NCBI GenBank assembly: GCA_047602645.1
Contig: JASGGU010000003.1
Span: 78,022-142,021, forward strand
Length of the DNA: 64,000 nt
From: JAEYFP01 sp047602645
GTDB lineage: Bacteria > Bacillota > Clostridia > Lachnospirales > Lachnospiraceae
Direction: 5' to 3'
Every line of letters begins with the position of its first letter. Position 1 is the stretch's first letter. Both the position numbers and the translations under genes were made by a program. Positions 16,742 through 25,852 of the stretch are shown one piece after another. The notes under the pieces are model-generated. The model was not told the origin of the DNA. It ran no database searches and was given only the letters and a program-made list of their open reading frames with translations.

Positions 16742-18415
16742 ATGAAAGCATATTTTCAGGATAAGGAAAACAGAATCACGGCGGCAGTATTTCTTATAAC
16801 GATGCTGATCGCATGCAGTCCGCTGATTACCCGTTATTGTATCAACGGACATGATGCGGAATACCATCTTCTTCGGATCGAAAGTCTGAAGGAGGGGATT
16901 TTGATGGGAAAGCCGTTTTTGAAAATAAACGTGCTGTTCTTTGGCGGAGCGGGATATGCCAGCTCTTTGTTTTATCCGGATTTTTTGTTATATTTTCCGG
17001 CCCTTCTGCGCGTATGCGGTATTGGCATCAATGCCAGCTACCATTTATTGATTGCGCTTTGTTTCTGCCTTTCCTACGGTGCTGCTTATTACTGTACAAG
17101 GCGGATGACCGGTTCCCGTTATGCGGGGATGGCGGCGGGGATTTTACTGACGCTGTGCCAGTATCATATGGATGATGTCTATATCAGGAGTGCAGCAGGT
17201 GAGTATACGGCATTTATTTTTCTGCCGTTTGTTATTTATGGTATTTACAATGTGCTTTATGAAGAGATGGACAGGCCGTGGGTACTCGGCATCGGCTTTG
17301 GCGGCGTGCTGCTTTGCCATACAAGCACCTTTGTGATGTGTCTCGTACTTGGAATTGCCGCATTTCTTTTGAAATGGCGCATATTTATGAAAAAGCCGCA
17401 GCTGATTGGAAGGGTTGTGCTGACGGCAGTATTTACGGCGGCTGTCACAACCTTTTACTGGCTTCCGGTGATGGAACAGCTTTTTTCGGCGCAGTTCTAT
17501 GTCAGCATTCCATGGATGAAGCCCGCGGATGAGGCAGTCCGGTTTGCAGAAGTTTTTTATCCTGTTTTTCCCTCTCTCGGATTTCTGATTCCTCTGCTCT
17601 GGTTACCACGTCTTTTTTTGAAAAAAGATGCGGAAAAAAATATGCTTTTGGGCTTTGCCGATTGTCTGGCTGCGGCAGGCGTGCTGTTTGCATTTCTTGC
17701 GACAGATCTTTTCCCGTGGGAGAGGATCGGCAGTTATTTATCGTTTATTCAATTTCCGTGGCGTTTTTTTGTCATGAGCTCCGTGCTTTTTTCCTTTGCG
17801 GATGCGATCATTTTGTTCTGCTGCACAAAAAAGAAGCTTTCCGGGATCTCTATGGAAAAGCCGGCACTTCTGGCCGTGCTTTTTATCATGTCGGCGGGGG
17901 CTTTGAGCGGTCTTTCCAAAAACACGGAAGGCTATTATGATTATGCGGATAATTATTATATGTATCAGCCGTATACGGCAAATGTCATCGCAGGAGAATG
18001 GCTTCCTCAGACCGTTACGGATGCGGACGCACTTGTTACGGACAGCGGACGGCTGCTTTCCGATACGAAAGAGGAGCTCCCCTTTGAACGGGTGAAAAAT
18101 ACGGTGACGGTGATGATTGAAAAGGACTATCCTTATGTGGATGTTCCGTTTATTTACTACAAAGGCTACTCGGCTTACCTTGTCAAAGAGGATGGAACGA
18201 AGAAGGAGCTTCCTGTTACGGGGGAAGGGAATAACGGCTTTTGCCGGGTCTATCTTGGCGATCAAATACGCGGCGGCCTGACGGTTGTTTATGACGGTAC
18301 GTTTACGCAGGGCCTTGCAACCGGCATCTTTACTGCTGCGGTACTGACGTCGGCCGGATTATTTGTGATAAAGAAGAGAACGCTCCTTAGAAGGCATAAA
18401 AAGGAGGCAGAATGA
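16742..18415 (+). CDS. Large polytopic membrane protein, PTPS-related / GT-C-like
   Basis: A 557-residue protein with roughly ten to twelve hydrophobic segments. After the first helix comes an extracellular loop with INGHDAEYHLLRIESLKEG, the pattern of the '6-pyruvoyl-tetrahydropterin synthase related' membrane domain family (PF10131), whose layout resembles GT-C glycosyltransferases with acidic residues in the first loop. A C-terminal extracellular beta-rich segment (about 420-525) is followed by a final helix and basic tail. The function is not known; transfer of lipid-linked sugars is a plausible guess. Its last codons overlap the next gene (ATGA), so the two are translationally coupled. 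Confidence 0.7.
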   Translation: MKAYFQDKENRITAAVFLITMLIACSPLITRYCINGHDAEYHLLRIESLKEGILMGKPFLKINVLFFGGAGYASSLFYPDFLLYFPALLRVCGIGINASYHLLIALCFCLSYGAAYYCTRRMTGSRYAGMAAGILLTLCQYHMDDVYIRSAAGEYTAFIFLPFVIYGIYNVLYEEMDRPWVLGIGFGGVLLCHTSTFVMCLVLGIAAFLLKWRIFMKKPQLIGRVVLTAVFTAAVTTFYWLPVMEQLFSAQFYVSIPWMKPADEAVRFAEVFYPVFPSLGFLIPLLWLPRLFLKKDAEKNMLLGFADCLAAAGVLFAFLATDLFPWERIGSYLSFIQFPWRFFVMSSVLFSFADAIILFCCTKKKLSGISMEKPALLAVLFIMSAGALSGLSKNTEGYYDYADNYYMYQPYTANVIAGEWLPQTVTDADALVTDSGRLLSDTKEELPFERVKNTVTVMIEKDYPYVDVPFIYYKGYSAYLVKEDGTKKELPVTGEGNNGFCRVYLGDQIRGGLTVVYDGTFTQGLATGIFTAAVLTSAGLFVIKKRTLLRRHKKEAE

Positions 18416-19842
18416 ACAGACGAAAAAGTATCATTGCTGCGCTTGTGACCGTAATGGCGCTTGTCCTGTGCGGCTGTGAGAATGTAATTGTGGACACCGC
18501 GCTGTCCCTGCTGAATACAGAGCCCGAGGTACAGGCTACTGCGGAGCTTAGTTCGGTGGAAAGCACAGTATCGGAGCCGGATATCGGAACAATCGGGTTT
18601 GATGAAGGAGAAAAGCATTCCCTGTTGCCGGAAGATGAGGCGATAGAGACGGAGGTATTACAGAAAGTGCTTGTCAACCTGTCGGGATATGAAAGCACGG
18701 GTGAAAAAATAGCGGTATTCAGGGGTGAAGAGCCGGATGAAAAATTCGAGATTGTGGATGTTCAGACGGAGAAGACTGTTTTTTCCGGTTATATTGTGGA
18801 GACAAAGCATAATAATAAGAATGGAGAGACAAATGCCCGCGGCGATTTCAGCTCTCTGACAGAGCCGGGCACTTATTATATCCGTACGAAATATCATGGC
18901 AGCTCCGCGCCGTTTACGATCGAAAAAGGTTTTTACCAGCGAATTTTAGAGGAACGAAAGCAGTATTTTTCCGAACATATTACCGGAATCTCTGATGGGG
19001 CACAGTTTAACAGAAGCATTATGCAGACTGCCGACTGGCTTCTGACCTATGAGTATTTTATGAAAACGGCAGAGGAAAGCGGAACGCCGGAACTGCTGAC
19101 GCTTGCAAAGGAACAGATTGAAGCGTTGCGGGCTTGTCAGGACGAGAAAGCAGGAAGCATTACGTCAGGTAACCCGGTGACACAGGCACAGGCTTACCGG
19201 TATGCGGCGCTGTTGTCGATGTTTGCGGATATCTATGAGGAATATGAAACAGACTATGCGCAAAAGTGCCGGGAGAGTGCGGCGGCTGCATGGGAGTATG
19301 CGGAAAAACAGGACAGGCAGACAGATGCTGAGGACGAACATTATTGGGCGGCTGCACAGCTTTATAAGCTGACAGGTGAGGCTGCTTATCTGACCGTTGT
19401 GAAAAGTGCCGCGAACGGCGGACCTCCCACAGGTTTTTCCGAGGAGGAGACGGGATATCTCGGATCACTTGCTTACCTGACGACATCTTACAAAACGGAG
19501 CTGAAGCTCAGCAACCGTATTATGAAAGCGTTATTTGATGATGCAATTGAGATCGTGAACGAATCGGAAAAGGATGGATACCTAGCGGCGGTCGGAGATG
19601 CATATAATGAAGAAAGTGTGCAGCGGGCATTTTCCAATGCGAGGCTTTTAACGCTTGCAAATGTCATCAGCAAGAGTGTGGATTATGTAAATACGGCCGG
19701 ATGGAATTTGGAGTATCTCTATGGAAGAAATCCTTTTATGGAGAATTACGCAGGTGGTAAGGAATCTGCATATTATGATGAACCGGAAGCTTTTGTTTTA
19801 TCGGGACTGATTCATTCTTACATACTTGACGGTGATTCATAA
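18412..19842 (+). CDS. GH9-like lipoprotein, probably catalytically inactive
   Basis: A 476-residue lipoprotein (lipobox LCGC, lipidated C22). Around residues 82-165, LVNLSGYESTGEKIAVF...PGTYYI resembles the Ig-like N-terminal domain of GH9 cellulases (CelD_N). The rest is an alpha-helical barrel-like region ending in NLEYLYGRNPFMENYAGG, close to the GH9 C-terminal signature. The usual DAGD nucleophile/base motif and the C-terminal acidic NE-type motif are not visible, so it may bind rather than cut glycans, or act on an unusual substrate. It is coupled to the upstream GT-C-like membrane protein. Confidence 0.65.
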   Translation: MNRRKSIIAALVTVMALVLCGCENVIVDTALSLLNTEPEVQATAELSSVESTVSEPDIGTIGFDEGEKHSLLPEDEAIETEVLQKVLVNLSGYESTGEKIAVFRGEEPDEKFEIVDVQTEKTVFSGYIVETKHNNKNGETNARGDFSSLTEPGTYYIRTKYHGSSAPFTIEKGFYQRILEERKQYFSEHITGISDGAQFNRSIMQTADWLLTYEYFMKTAEESGTPELLTLAKEQIEALRACQDEKAGSITSGNPVTQAQAYRYAALLSMFADIYEEYETDYAQKCRESAAAAWEYAEKQDRQTDAEDEHYWAAAQLYKLTGEAAYLTVVKSAANGGPPTGFSEEETGYLGSLAYLTTSYKTELKLSNRIMKALFDDAIEIVNESEKDGYLAAVGDAYNEESVQRAFSNARLLTLANVISKSVDYVNTAGWNLEYLYGRNPFMENYAGGKESAYYDEPEAFVLSGLIHSYILDGDS

Positions 19843-19912
19843 TGATATAAGGTCCGGGAATTGCCTGATTGGCCGGATATGATAAGATTTGTCAGAAGGG
19901 AAGAGGAGTACT

Positions 19913-20947
19913 ATGAAAATTGTAGTTTTGGCAGGCGGAATCAGCACGGAAAGAGATGTTTCCTTAAGCTCGGGAACACAAATCTACAAGGCGCTTAAGG
20001 AAAACGGACACCAGGTGATTTTGCTGGATGTGTTTTTAGGTTATGAAGGAAATGCGGATATGATTTTTGAATCAGATACGGACTGGATCAGAGAGGTGGC
20101 TCCGGTCGGCGAGGTTGCGCCGGATATCGGACAGGTGAAGGCATCGAGGAAGGATCAGTCTGACGTGTTGTTTGGAGAAAATGTCATACCGATCTGCCAG
20201 AAGGCGGATCTGGTATTCATGGCGCTGCATGGGGACTGCGGAGAAAACGGAAAGATCCAGGCAGCCTTTGATTTATTTGATATCAAATATACCGGAACAG
20301 ATTCGCTGAGCAGTGCACTTGCGATGGATAAAGCCATTTCCAAGCAGCTATTTCTCATGAATGGGGTCAACACACCGAAAAGCTATGTGCTGAGCGGACC
20401 GGAGGACCGGATGCAGCCTATATATCCGTGTGTCGTAAAAATCTGCGGGGGCGGCTCCAGCGTCGGTGTTTATATTGTAAAAAATGAGGAAGAATATCAA
20501 AAGGCGATTGCCGAGGCATTCCGTTATGAAGGCAAAGTCATGGTGGAACAGTATATCAAGGGGCGGGAGTTTACAGACTGCGTGATTGAGGGAAAAGCAC
20601 TTCCGGTTGTGGAAATTGCACCGGTCAGCGGTTTTTATGACTATAAAAATAAATATCAGGCAGGGAGTACGATTGAGACCTGTCCGGCGAAGATCGGGGC
20701 AGAGCTGACGGAAAAAATACAGAAAATGGCGGTGCTTGCCTACAAAACACTGGGAATCAGTACTTATGCGAGGATGGATTTTATGGTGGACGAAAACGGA
20801 GAATGCTATTGCCTTGAGGCTAATACGCTGCCGGGTATGACACCGACGAGCCTTATCCCACAGGAGGCAGCCGCAATCGGAAAATCATTTGGAGAATTAT
20901 GTGAGTGGATTATCGAGATTTCATTAAAGAAATATAAAAATCGGTAA
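19913..20947 (+). CDS. ddl: D-alanine--D-alanine ligase
   Basis: The ATP-grasp enzyme joins two D-alanines for the peptidoglycan stem. The 344-residue product starts MKIVVLAGGISTERDVSLSSG, with HGDCGENGKIQ near residue 105, CVVKICGGGSSVGVY in the ATP-binding loop, and the C-terminal ARMDFMVDENGECYCLEANTLPGMTPTSL carrying metal ligands. Start ATG 19913 follows AAGAGGAG; an open frame to 19889 lacks such support. It lies directly before murF, whose enzyme uses its product. Confidence 0.94.
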   Translation: MKIVVLAGGISTERDVSLSSGTQIYKALKENGHQVILLDVFLGYEGNADMIFESDTDWIREVAPVGEVAPDIGQVKASRKDQSDVLFGENVIPICQKADLVFMALHGDCGENGKIQAAFDLFDIKYTGTDSLSSALAMDKAISKQLFLMNGVNTPKSYVLSGPEDRMQPIYPCVVKICGGGSSVGVYIVKNEEEYQKAIAEAFRYEGKVMVEQYIKGREFTDCVIEGKALPVVEIAPVSGFYDYKNKYQAGSTIETCPAKIGAELTEKIQKMAVLAYKTLGISTYARMDFMVDENGECYCLEANTLPGMTPTSLIPQEAAAIGKSFGELCEWIIEISLKKYKNR

Positions 20948-20992
20948 TTTAAGGGAGTTTATGAATATAGATGACGGGAACGGAGATCGGAT

Positions 20993-22384
20993 ATGAAAGG
21001 AATGACTTTAGAAAAAATAGCCGAGGCGTGCGGAGGCCAGCTTCATTTGTGCGAGACCGGCAGCCGGCCTTTCTGTAAATCTGAAGAAGAGGCCGCATCG
21101 GTCGTAATCGATTCGAGAAAAGCGGAGCCCGGATGCCTGTTTGTCGCGACAAAGGGTGAACATGCAGACGGACATTCCTTCATTTCACACGTATGGGAAG
21201 CCGGTGCGCTCGGTGTCGTCTGCGAGAGGGAACCCGAAAGACCGGCAGGAAATTATATACTTGTGAAAGACAGCTTCCAGGCGCTGAAGGATATCGCAGA
21301 GTATTATCGCAAAGTTCTGCCCGCAAAAACGGTTGGGATCACCGGGAGTGTAGGGAAGACGAGTACGAAGGAAATGATTGCCGCCGTACTTGAGCAGCGT
21401 TATTTTGTTTTGAAGACGGCGGGAAACTTTAATAATGAGGTGGGCGTTCCGCTGACGGTATTCAATATGCGCAAGGAGCATGATATTGCTGTTCTGGAAA
21501 TGGGAATCAGTGATTTCGGGGAGATGGACCGATTGAGCAAGATCGTGAGGCCGGATGTGTGTGTCATGACAAACATCGGTCAGTGCCATTTGGAGACGCT
21601 CGGATCGCTGGAAGGGGTACTGAGGGCGAAGTCTGAGATTTTTCATTATATGAACAGACAGGGAGATGTTTGTTTAAACGGCGACGATCCCGAGCTAAGG
21701 AAGATTCGTGAAGTGAACGGCAGGATGCCGGTTTATTTCGGAAAAGGTGCGGAAAATAATATTTTTGCCACAGATATCGTAAGTCATGGACTGGAAGGAA
21801 GCTCCTGTACAATTCATACGGAGGCCGGCGCATTTGCCGTGACAATCCCGCTTCCGGGTGTGCATATGGTAGACAATGCACTTGCCGCAACAGCGGTTGG
21901 TTTGATTTTTTCTCTGACGACAGAGGAAATCAAACAGGGAATTGAATCAGTCAAAAGTCTCAGCGGCCGCAGCAATCTGATACGGACAAAAAGTTATCTG
22001 CTTGTGGATGACTGTTATAATGCAAATCCGAAGGCCATGCGGGCGGCGATCGATCTTCTGAGCCAAACAAATGGCCGCAAGGTGGCAATTCTGGGAGATA
22101 TGTTTGAACTTGGCGAAGACAGCGATGCACTGCATGCAGAGGTCGGACGCTACGCCGCCCAAAAGGGCATTCATTTGCTTTTATGTGCAGGGACACAGGC
22201 GAGGCACCTATATGAAGCCGCAGCACCTCTCCTATGCGGAAACGAGATTCATTACTATGAGACAAGAGAAGCACTGTTAAATGCCCTGCGGACCGAACCG
22301 CTTTTATGTCCGGGGGATACGATCCTGATCAAAGCCTCTCACGGAATGGGCTTCGACAGGATTGTAGAATTTCTAAAGGAGTAA
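20993..22384 (+). CDS. murF: UDP-MurNAc-tripeptide--D-Ala-D-Ala ligase
   Basis: MurF adds D-Ala-D-Ala to UDP-MurNAc-tripeptide in the cytoplasm. The 463-residue protein has the Mur-ligase P-loop GITGSVGKTSTKEM (about residue 118), NFNNEVGVPLTVF, and DDCYNANPKAMRAA typical of MurF. It follows ddl by 45 bases, giving a two-step supply of the pentapeptide. A second in-frame ATG lies three codons downstream and could be the start instead. The 3' end overlaps the convergent plsC gene by 12 bases. Confidence 0.94.
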   Translation: MKGMTLEKIAEACGGQLHLCETGSRPFCKSEEEAASVVIDSRKAEPGCLFVATKGEHADGHSFISHVWEAGALGVVCEREPERPAGNYILVKDSFQALKDIAEYYRKVLPAKTVGITGSVGKTSTKEMIAAVLEQRYFVLKTAGNFNNEVGVPLTVFNMRKEHDIAVLEMGISDFGEMDRLSKIVRPDVCVMTNIGQCHLETLGSLEGVLRAKSEIFHYMNRQGDVCLNGDDPELRKIREVNGRMPVYFGKGAENNIFATDIVSHGLEGSSCTIHTEAGAFAVTIPLPGVHMVDNALAATAVGLIFSLTTEEIKQGIESVKSLSGRSNLIRTKSYLLVDDCYNANPKAMRAAIDLLSQTNGRKVAILGDMFELGEDSDALHAEVGRYAAQKGIHLLLCAGTQARHLYEAAAPLLCGNEIHYYETREALLNALRTEPLLCPGDTILIKASHGMGFDRIVEFLKE

Positions 22385-23110
22385 TTTTTTTGTATGGGAA
22401 TCCAGCATTTCCTGAATCAAATTCTGCGTATAGGTGCCGAGGAATTTTTGTTCCTCCTTGGTAAGCTCCTTTGGATAGAACGGTTTGCCGTATTCGATGA
22501 TGACTGTGGCTTTTTTGATTTTCGGCATATGGTTTTCCAGAATCTCGGCAGAGTTCGTGATTGCCATCGGAACAATCGGACAGCCGGACTTTTCGGCCAT
22601 CTTCAGGCTTCCCTCCTTAAATGGCATCATCCTGTCGGTCTTCCCTCGTGTGCCCTCCGGGAATACGCAGATAGAAATTCCGCTTTTGATCAGGCTGATC
22701 GCTTCGAGGATTGTCTTCATACCGGATTTTATGTCATCTCTGTCCAAAAACAGACAATGCAGGTTTTTCATCCAATGCATAAGCAGCGGGTAGCGCAGCA
22801 TTTCCTTTTTTGCGATATAGCCGGTCGGCCTCGGGACTCTTGTATAGGTCATAACGACATCAAAATAGCTCCTGTGATTGCCGACATAAAGCACCGCCGT
22901 ATCCTTTGGCACATGTTCCTCACCGATGATTTGCATTTTTGTACCGGACAGAAAGAGGACAACACGAAACGCCCAGTTGACAATCACAAGAGAGCTTTTG
23001 TCCTTCAAAGACGGATTCCATTTGCCGATGATAAATTCCGCAATTAAAAGCGGGATACTCAATACAAGAAATAAGACAACAAACGTTCCAGCAACAATAA
23101 TTCGAATCAT
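22373..23110 (-). CDS. plsC: 1-acyl-sn-glycerol-3-phosphate acyltransferase
   Basis: The enzyme acylates lysophosphatidic acid to phosphatidic acid at the membrane. The 245-residue protein has an N-terminal membrane helix (about 3-25), the catalytic H(x)4D motif NHRSYFD, and the acyl-acceptor motif FPEGTRGK. Start ATG 23110 is chosen because GGAGG lies eight bases upstream; the frame extends to a TTG at 23125 within that ribosome binding site. Its tail overlaps murF on the other strand, and a C-terminal lysine-rich end is present. Confidence 0.9.
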   Translation of the reverse strand: MIRIIVAGTFVVLFLVLSIPLLIAEFIIGKWNPSLKDKSSLVIVNWAFRVVLFLSGTKMQIIGEEHVPKDTAVLYVGNHRSYFDVVMTYTRVPRPTGYIAKKEMLRYPLLMHWMKNLHCLFLDRDDIKSGMKTILEAISLIKSGISICVFPEGTRGKTDRMMPFKEGSLKMAEKSGCPIVPMAITNSAEILENHMPKIKKATVIIEYGKPFYPKELTKEEQKFLGTYTQNLIQEMLDSHTKKLLL

Positions 23111-23249
23111 AAATTCATCCTCCAATCACCTTTTTCTATTATAGTAAACCCTCATACAAAATACAAGAAGCTTCTGCGTCCTATGAATAAAAGCTTTGGC
23201 ACGGACATAAATTGAACAAAGAAGGATTGTTCTATTTTAAGGAGTTGTA

Positions 23250-23672
23250 TTGGAGTTGAAAAAACGGACTTTCACAGTGCTGCTGATTGCCGTGCTGTGC
23301 ATTATGAACCTGATCGGCTGTAAAAATGAGAAATTAGGAACAGAAAAAATTAAGGATGTCGAATTTACGGTACTTTTGGAAGAAAAGGTGCCTGCCGAGT
23401 TTCTTACGGTGCTTGAGGAGAAAAAGGAGGCGCCCTTTAAACTGACGTTTTCCGATGGGGAGTTTCTTTATGTTGCAGTTGGCTACGGCATGCAGCTGAC
23501 CGGCGGTTACAGTATTCAGGTCAACGACCTGTATTTGACCTCCAATGCCATTTACTGCGATACAAGTCTGATGGGTCCGACCACAGAGGAGGAGTTAAAA
23601 AAAGCCGCTTCTTATCCTTACATTGTGCTGAAGATGGAAGATATAAAGGATAAAACGGTTGTTTTTGAGTGA
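23250..23672 (+). CDS. PrcB-like lipoprotein
   Basis: A 140-residue lipoprotein (signal peptide to LIGC, lipidated C24). The core resembles the small PrcB C-terminal domain: VEFTVLLEEKVPAEFLTVLEEK...GEFLYVAVGYGMQLTGGYSIQVNDLY...DTSLMGP with the GGYSI motif. PrcB in Treponema is an interaction protein of a protease complex; in Firmicutes it is uncharacterised. The start is TTG at 23250, five bases after AAGGAG; another TTG two codons on is possible. It stands alone between divergent plsC and the pyr genes. Confidence 0.75.
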   Translation: MELKKRTFTVLLIAVLCIMNLIGCKNEKLGTEKIKDVEFTVLLEEKVPAEFLTVLEEKKEAPFKLTFSDGEFLYVAVGYGMQLTGGYSIQVNDLYLTSNAIYCDTSLMGPTTEEELKKAASYPYIVLKMEDIKDKTVVFE

Positions 23673-23782
23673 TAGTGGCAATTGTAATTTGGCGGAAAAT
23701 CAAATATAATGTTACTGATCAGGACAGAGACAACAAGTCAGAACAGAAGGCTTATGTCACCTGACAGGAGGGCGAAGTTCAG

Positions 23783-25081
23783 ATGCTGCTGATAAAAAAT
23801 GCGCGTGTGATCGACCCGAAGACAAAGACAGATCAGGTACAGGATATTTTAACTGCGGACGGGCGGATCAGTCAAATCGGGGAACATTTGCAGGCGAAAT
23901 GGAAAGGAAACACAGAGGATATGCAGATCATTGATGCACGGGGACTGACGGCAGCGCCCGGGCTGATTGACGTGCATGTCCATTTCAGAGATCCGGGTTT
24001 TACTTATAAGGAAGATATCACAACGGGTGCAAAGGCGGCCGCAAAGGGGGGCTATACGACGGTTGTGATGATGGCAAATACAAAACCGGCGGTCGATTCC
24101 GTAGAAACGCTGCAGGATGTATTAAAAAAGGCAGAGAATACCCCGATTCATGTGCTGGCGACCGCGGCCGTCACGGAAGGTCTTTTAGGACAGTGCCTGA
24201 CGGATATGGAATGTTTAAAGGCCGCAGGTGCGGCGGGTTTTACAGATGACGGCATTCCGATTATGGATGAGCGGCTGCTGGAGAGAGCCTTCCTGTGTGC
24301 AAAGAAACTAAATGTGCCGGTCAGCCTGCATGAAGAGGATCCGAGGCTGATCAGCAATAACGGCATCAATGCCGGGAAGGCTTCGAGGGAACTTCATATC
24401 GGAGGCTCGCCGAGAGAAGCGGAAGCATCGCTTGTGGAGCGGGATTTACAGATTGCACTCCGAACGGGAGCTGATGTCAATATTCAGCACATCAGCTCGA
24501 AGGAAGCGGTTGCGCTCGTCAGAGAGGCAAGAAAGCTGAGCTCGCATATCTATGCGGAGGCGACACCGCATCATTTTACACTGACGGAGGACGCGGTGGC
24601 GGCATACGGTACACTTGCCAAGATGAACCCGCCGCTTCGGACAGAAGAGGACCGGCTCGCAGTCATAAAAGGGCTGAAGGACGGTACGATCGGGCTGATC
24701 GCAACGGATCATGCGCCGCACAGCCGGGAAGAAAAGGCAAGACCGATTACAGAAGCGCCGAGCGGAATCATCGGACTTGAAACGGCACTGGCACTCGGTA
24801 TTACCGAGCTTGTAAAAAAAGGGTATCTGACTCTGCCGGAGCTGATTGCCCGTATGAGTGCGGGACCGGCGGAGCTTTATCATCTTGAGGAGGGGACGCT
24901 CGCAGCCGGGGCAAGGGCGGATATCGTGCTGTTTGATGAAAACGAAGTGTGGATCGTAAAAGATTTTATTTCTAAATCGAACAATTCTCCGTTTACGGGC
25001 AGGGAGCTGACCGGCAGGGTAAAATATACAATATGCGAAGGACGCATTGTCTATCAGGATGATGAAAAAACTATTTGCTAA
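23783..25081 (+). CDS. pyrC: Dihydroorotase
   Basis: The zinc amidohydrolase cyclises carbamoyl-aspartate to dihydroorotate in pyrimidine synthesis. The 432-residue size and motifs (DVHVHFRDPGFTYKED for the metal-binding HxH, LHEED, NIQHISS, ATDHAPHS) identify the class I type. AGGAGGG precedes the ATG by about ten bases. It starts a pyrC-pyrK-pyrD operon with the next gene only 12 bases downstream. Confidence 0.95.
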   Translation: MLLIKNARVIDPKTKTDQVQDILTADGRISQIGEHLQAKWKGNTEDMQIIDARGLTAAPGLIDVHVHFRDPGFTYKEDITTGAKAAAKGGYTTVVMMANTKPAVDSVETLQDVLKKAENTPIHVLATAAVTEGLLGQCLTDMECLKAAGAAGFTDDGIPIMDERLLERAFLCAKKLNVPVSLHEEDPRLISNNGINAGKASRELHIGGSPREAEASLVERDLQIALRTGADVNIQHISSKEAVALVREARKLSSHIYAEATPHHFTLTEDAVAAYGTLAKMNPPLRTEEDRLAVIKGLKDGTIGLIATDHAPHSREEKARPITEAPSGIIGLETALALGITELVKKGYLTLPELIARMSAGPAELYHLEEGTLAAGARADIVLFDENEVWIVKDFISKSNNSPFTGRELTGRVKYTICEGRIVYQDDEKTIC

Positions 25082-25093
25082 CGAGGGACAAAC

Positions 25094-25852
25094 ATGGCAG
25101 AGACAAAAAAAGAACAGGGAATGATATTGTCACAGGAGCAGATTGCATCGGAAGTATACAGCATGTGGATCAAAACGTCCATTGCCGTGGATGCGAGACC
25201 GGGACAATTTATTTCTGTATATACAAAAACCGACAGCAGGCTGCTTCCAAGACCGATCAGTATTTGTGAAATGAGAGAGGACGCACTTCGCATTGTATAC
25301 AGGAAGGCCGGAAAAGGAACGGAGGAGTTTGCCGGTTATCAAAAGGGCGATCGTATTTCGATTTTAGGTCCCCTCGGAAACGGCTTCCCCTTGAAAGAAG
25401 CTCCTTCTCTTCTGGTCGGCGGCGGCATCGGAATACCGCCGATGCTTGCGCTTGCAAAGCAGTTGTCCTGTGAGAAGGAGATCATTGTCGGTTACCGGGA
25501 CGAGTTGTTTTTACAGGAGGAGCTTGCAGAATACGGACGTGTTACAGTCGCAACGGAGGATGGCAGTGCCGGTATCAAAGGGAATGTTATTGATGCAATC
25601 AAAAAGAAGGGTTTGTCCGCAAAGGTTCTTTATGCATGCGGGCCGACACCGATGCTGCGCGGGCTTAAGCAGTATGCGGCTGAAAATGGGATGGAGGCAT
25701 GGCTGTCACTTGAGGAGCGCATGGCCTGCGGCGTCGGTGCCTGTCTCGGATGCGTATGCAGGTCGAAGGAGCAGGACAGCCATTCTCTTGTGCATAATAA
25801 GCGTATCTGCAAAGACGGCCCGGTATTTTTGGCAGAGGAGGTCGAGCTATGA
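25094..25852 (+). CDS. pyrK: Dihydroorotate dehydrogenase B, electron-transfer subunit
   Basis: PyrK carries FAD and a [2Fe-2S] cluster and passes electrons from dihydroorotate (via PyrD) to NAD+. The 252-residue protein has RPISICEM and the flavin-reductase fold, the nucleotide-binding GGGIGIPPMLALAK, and the C-terminal cluster motif CGVGACLGCVC plus a later cysteine. Its last four bases overlap the pyrD start, which fits the fixed stoichiometry of the PyrD-PyrK complex. Confidence 0.95.
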   Translation: MAETKKEQGMILSQEQIASEVYSMWIKTSIAVDARPGQFISVYTKTDSRLLPRPISICEMREDALRIVYRKAGKGTEEFAGYQKGDRISILGPLGNGFPLKEAPSLLVGGGIGIPPMLALAKQLSCEKEIIVGYRDELFLQEELAEYGRVTVATEDGSAGIKGNVIDAIKKKGLSAKVLYACGPTPMLRGLKQYAAENGMEAWLSLEERMACGVGACLGCVCRSKEQDSHSLVHNKRICKDGPVFLAEEVEL

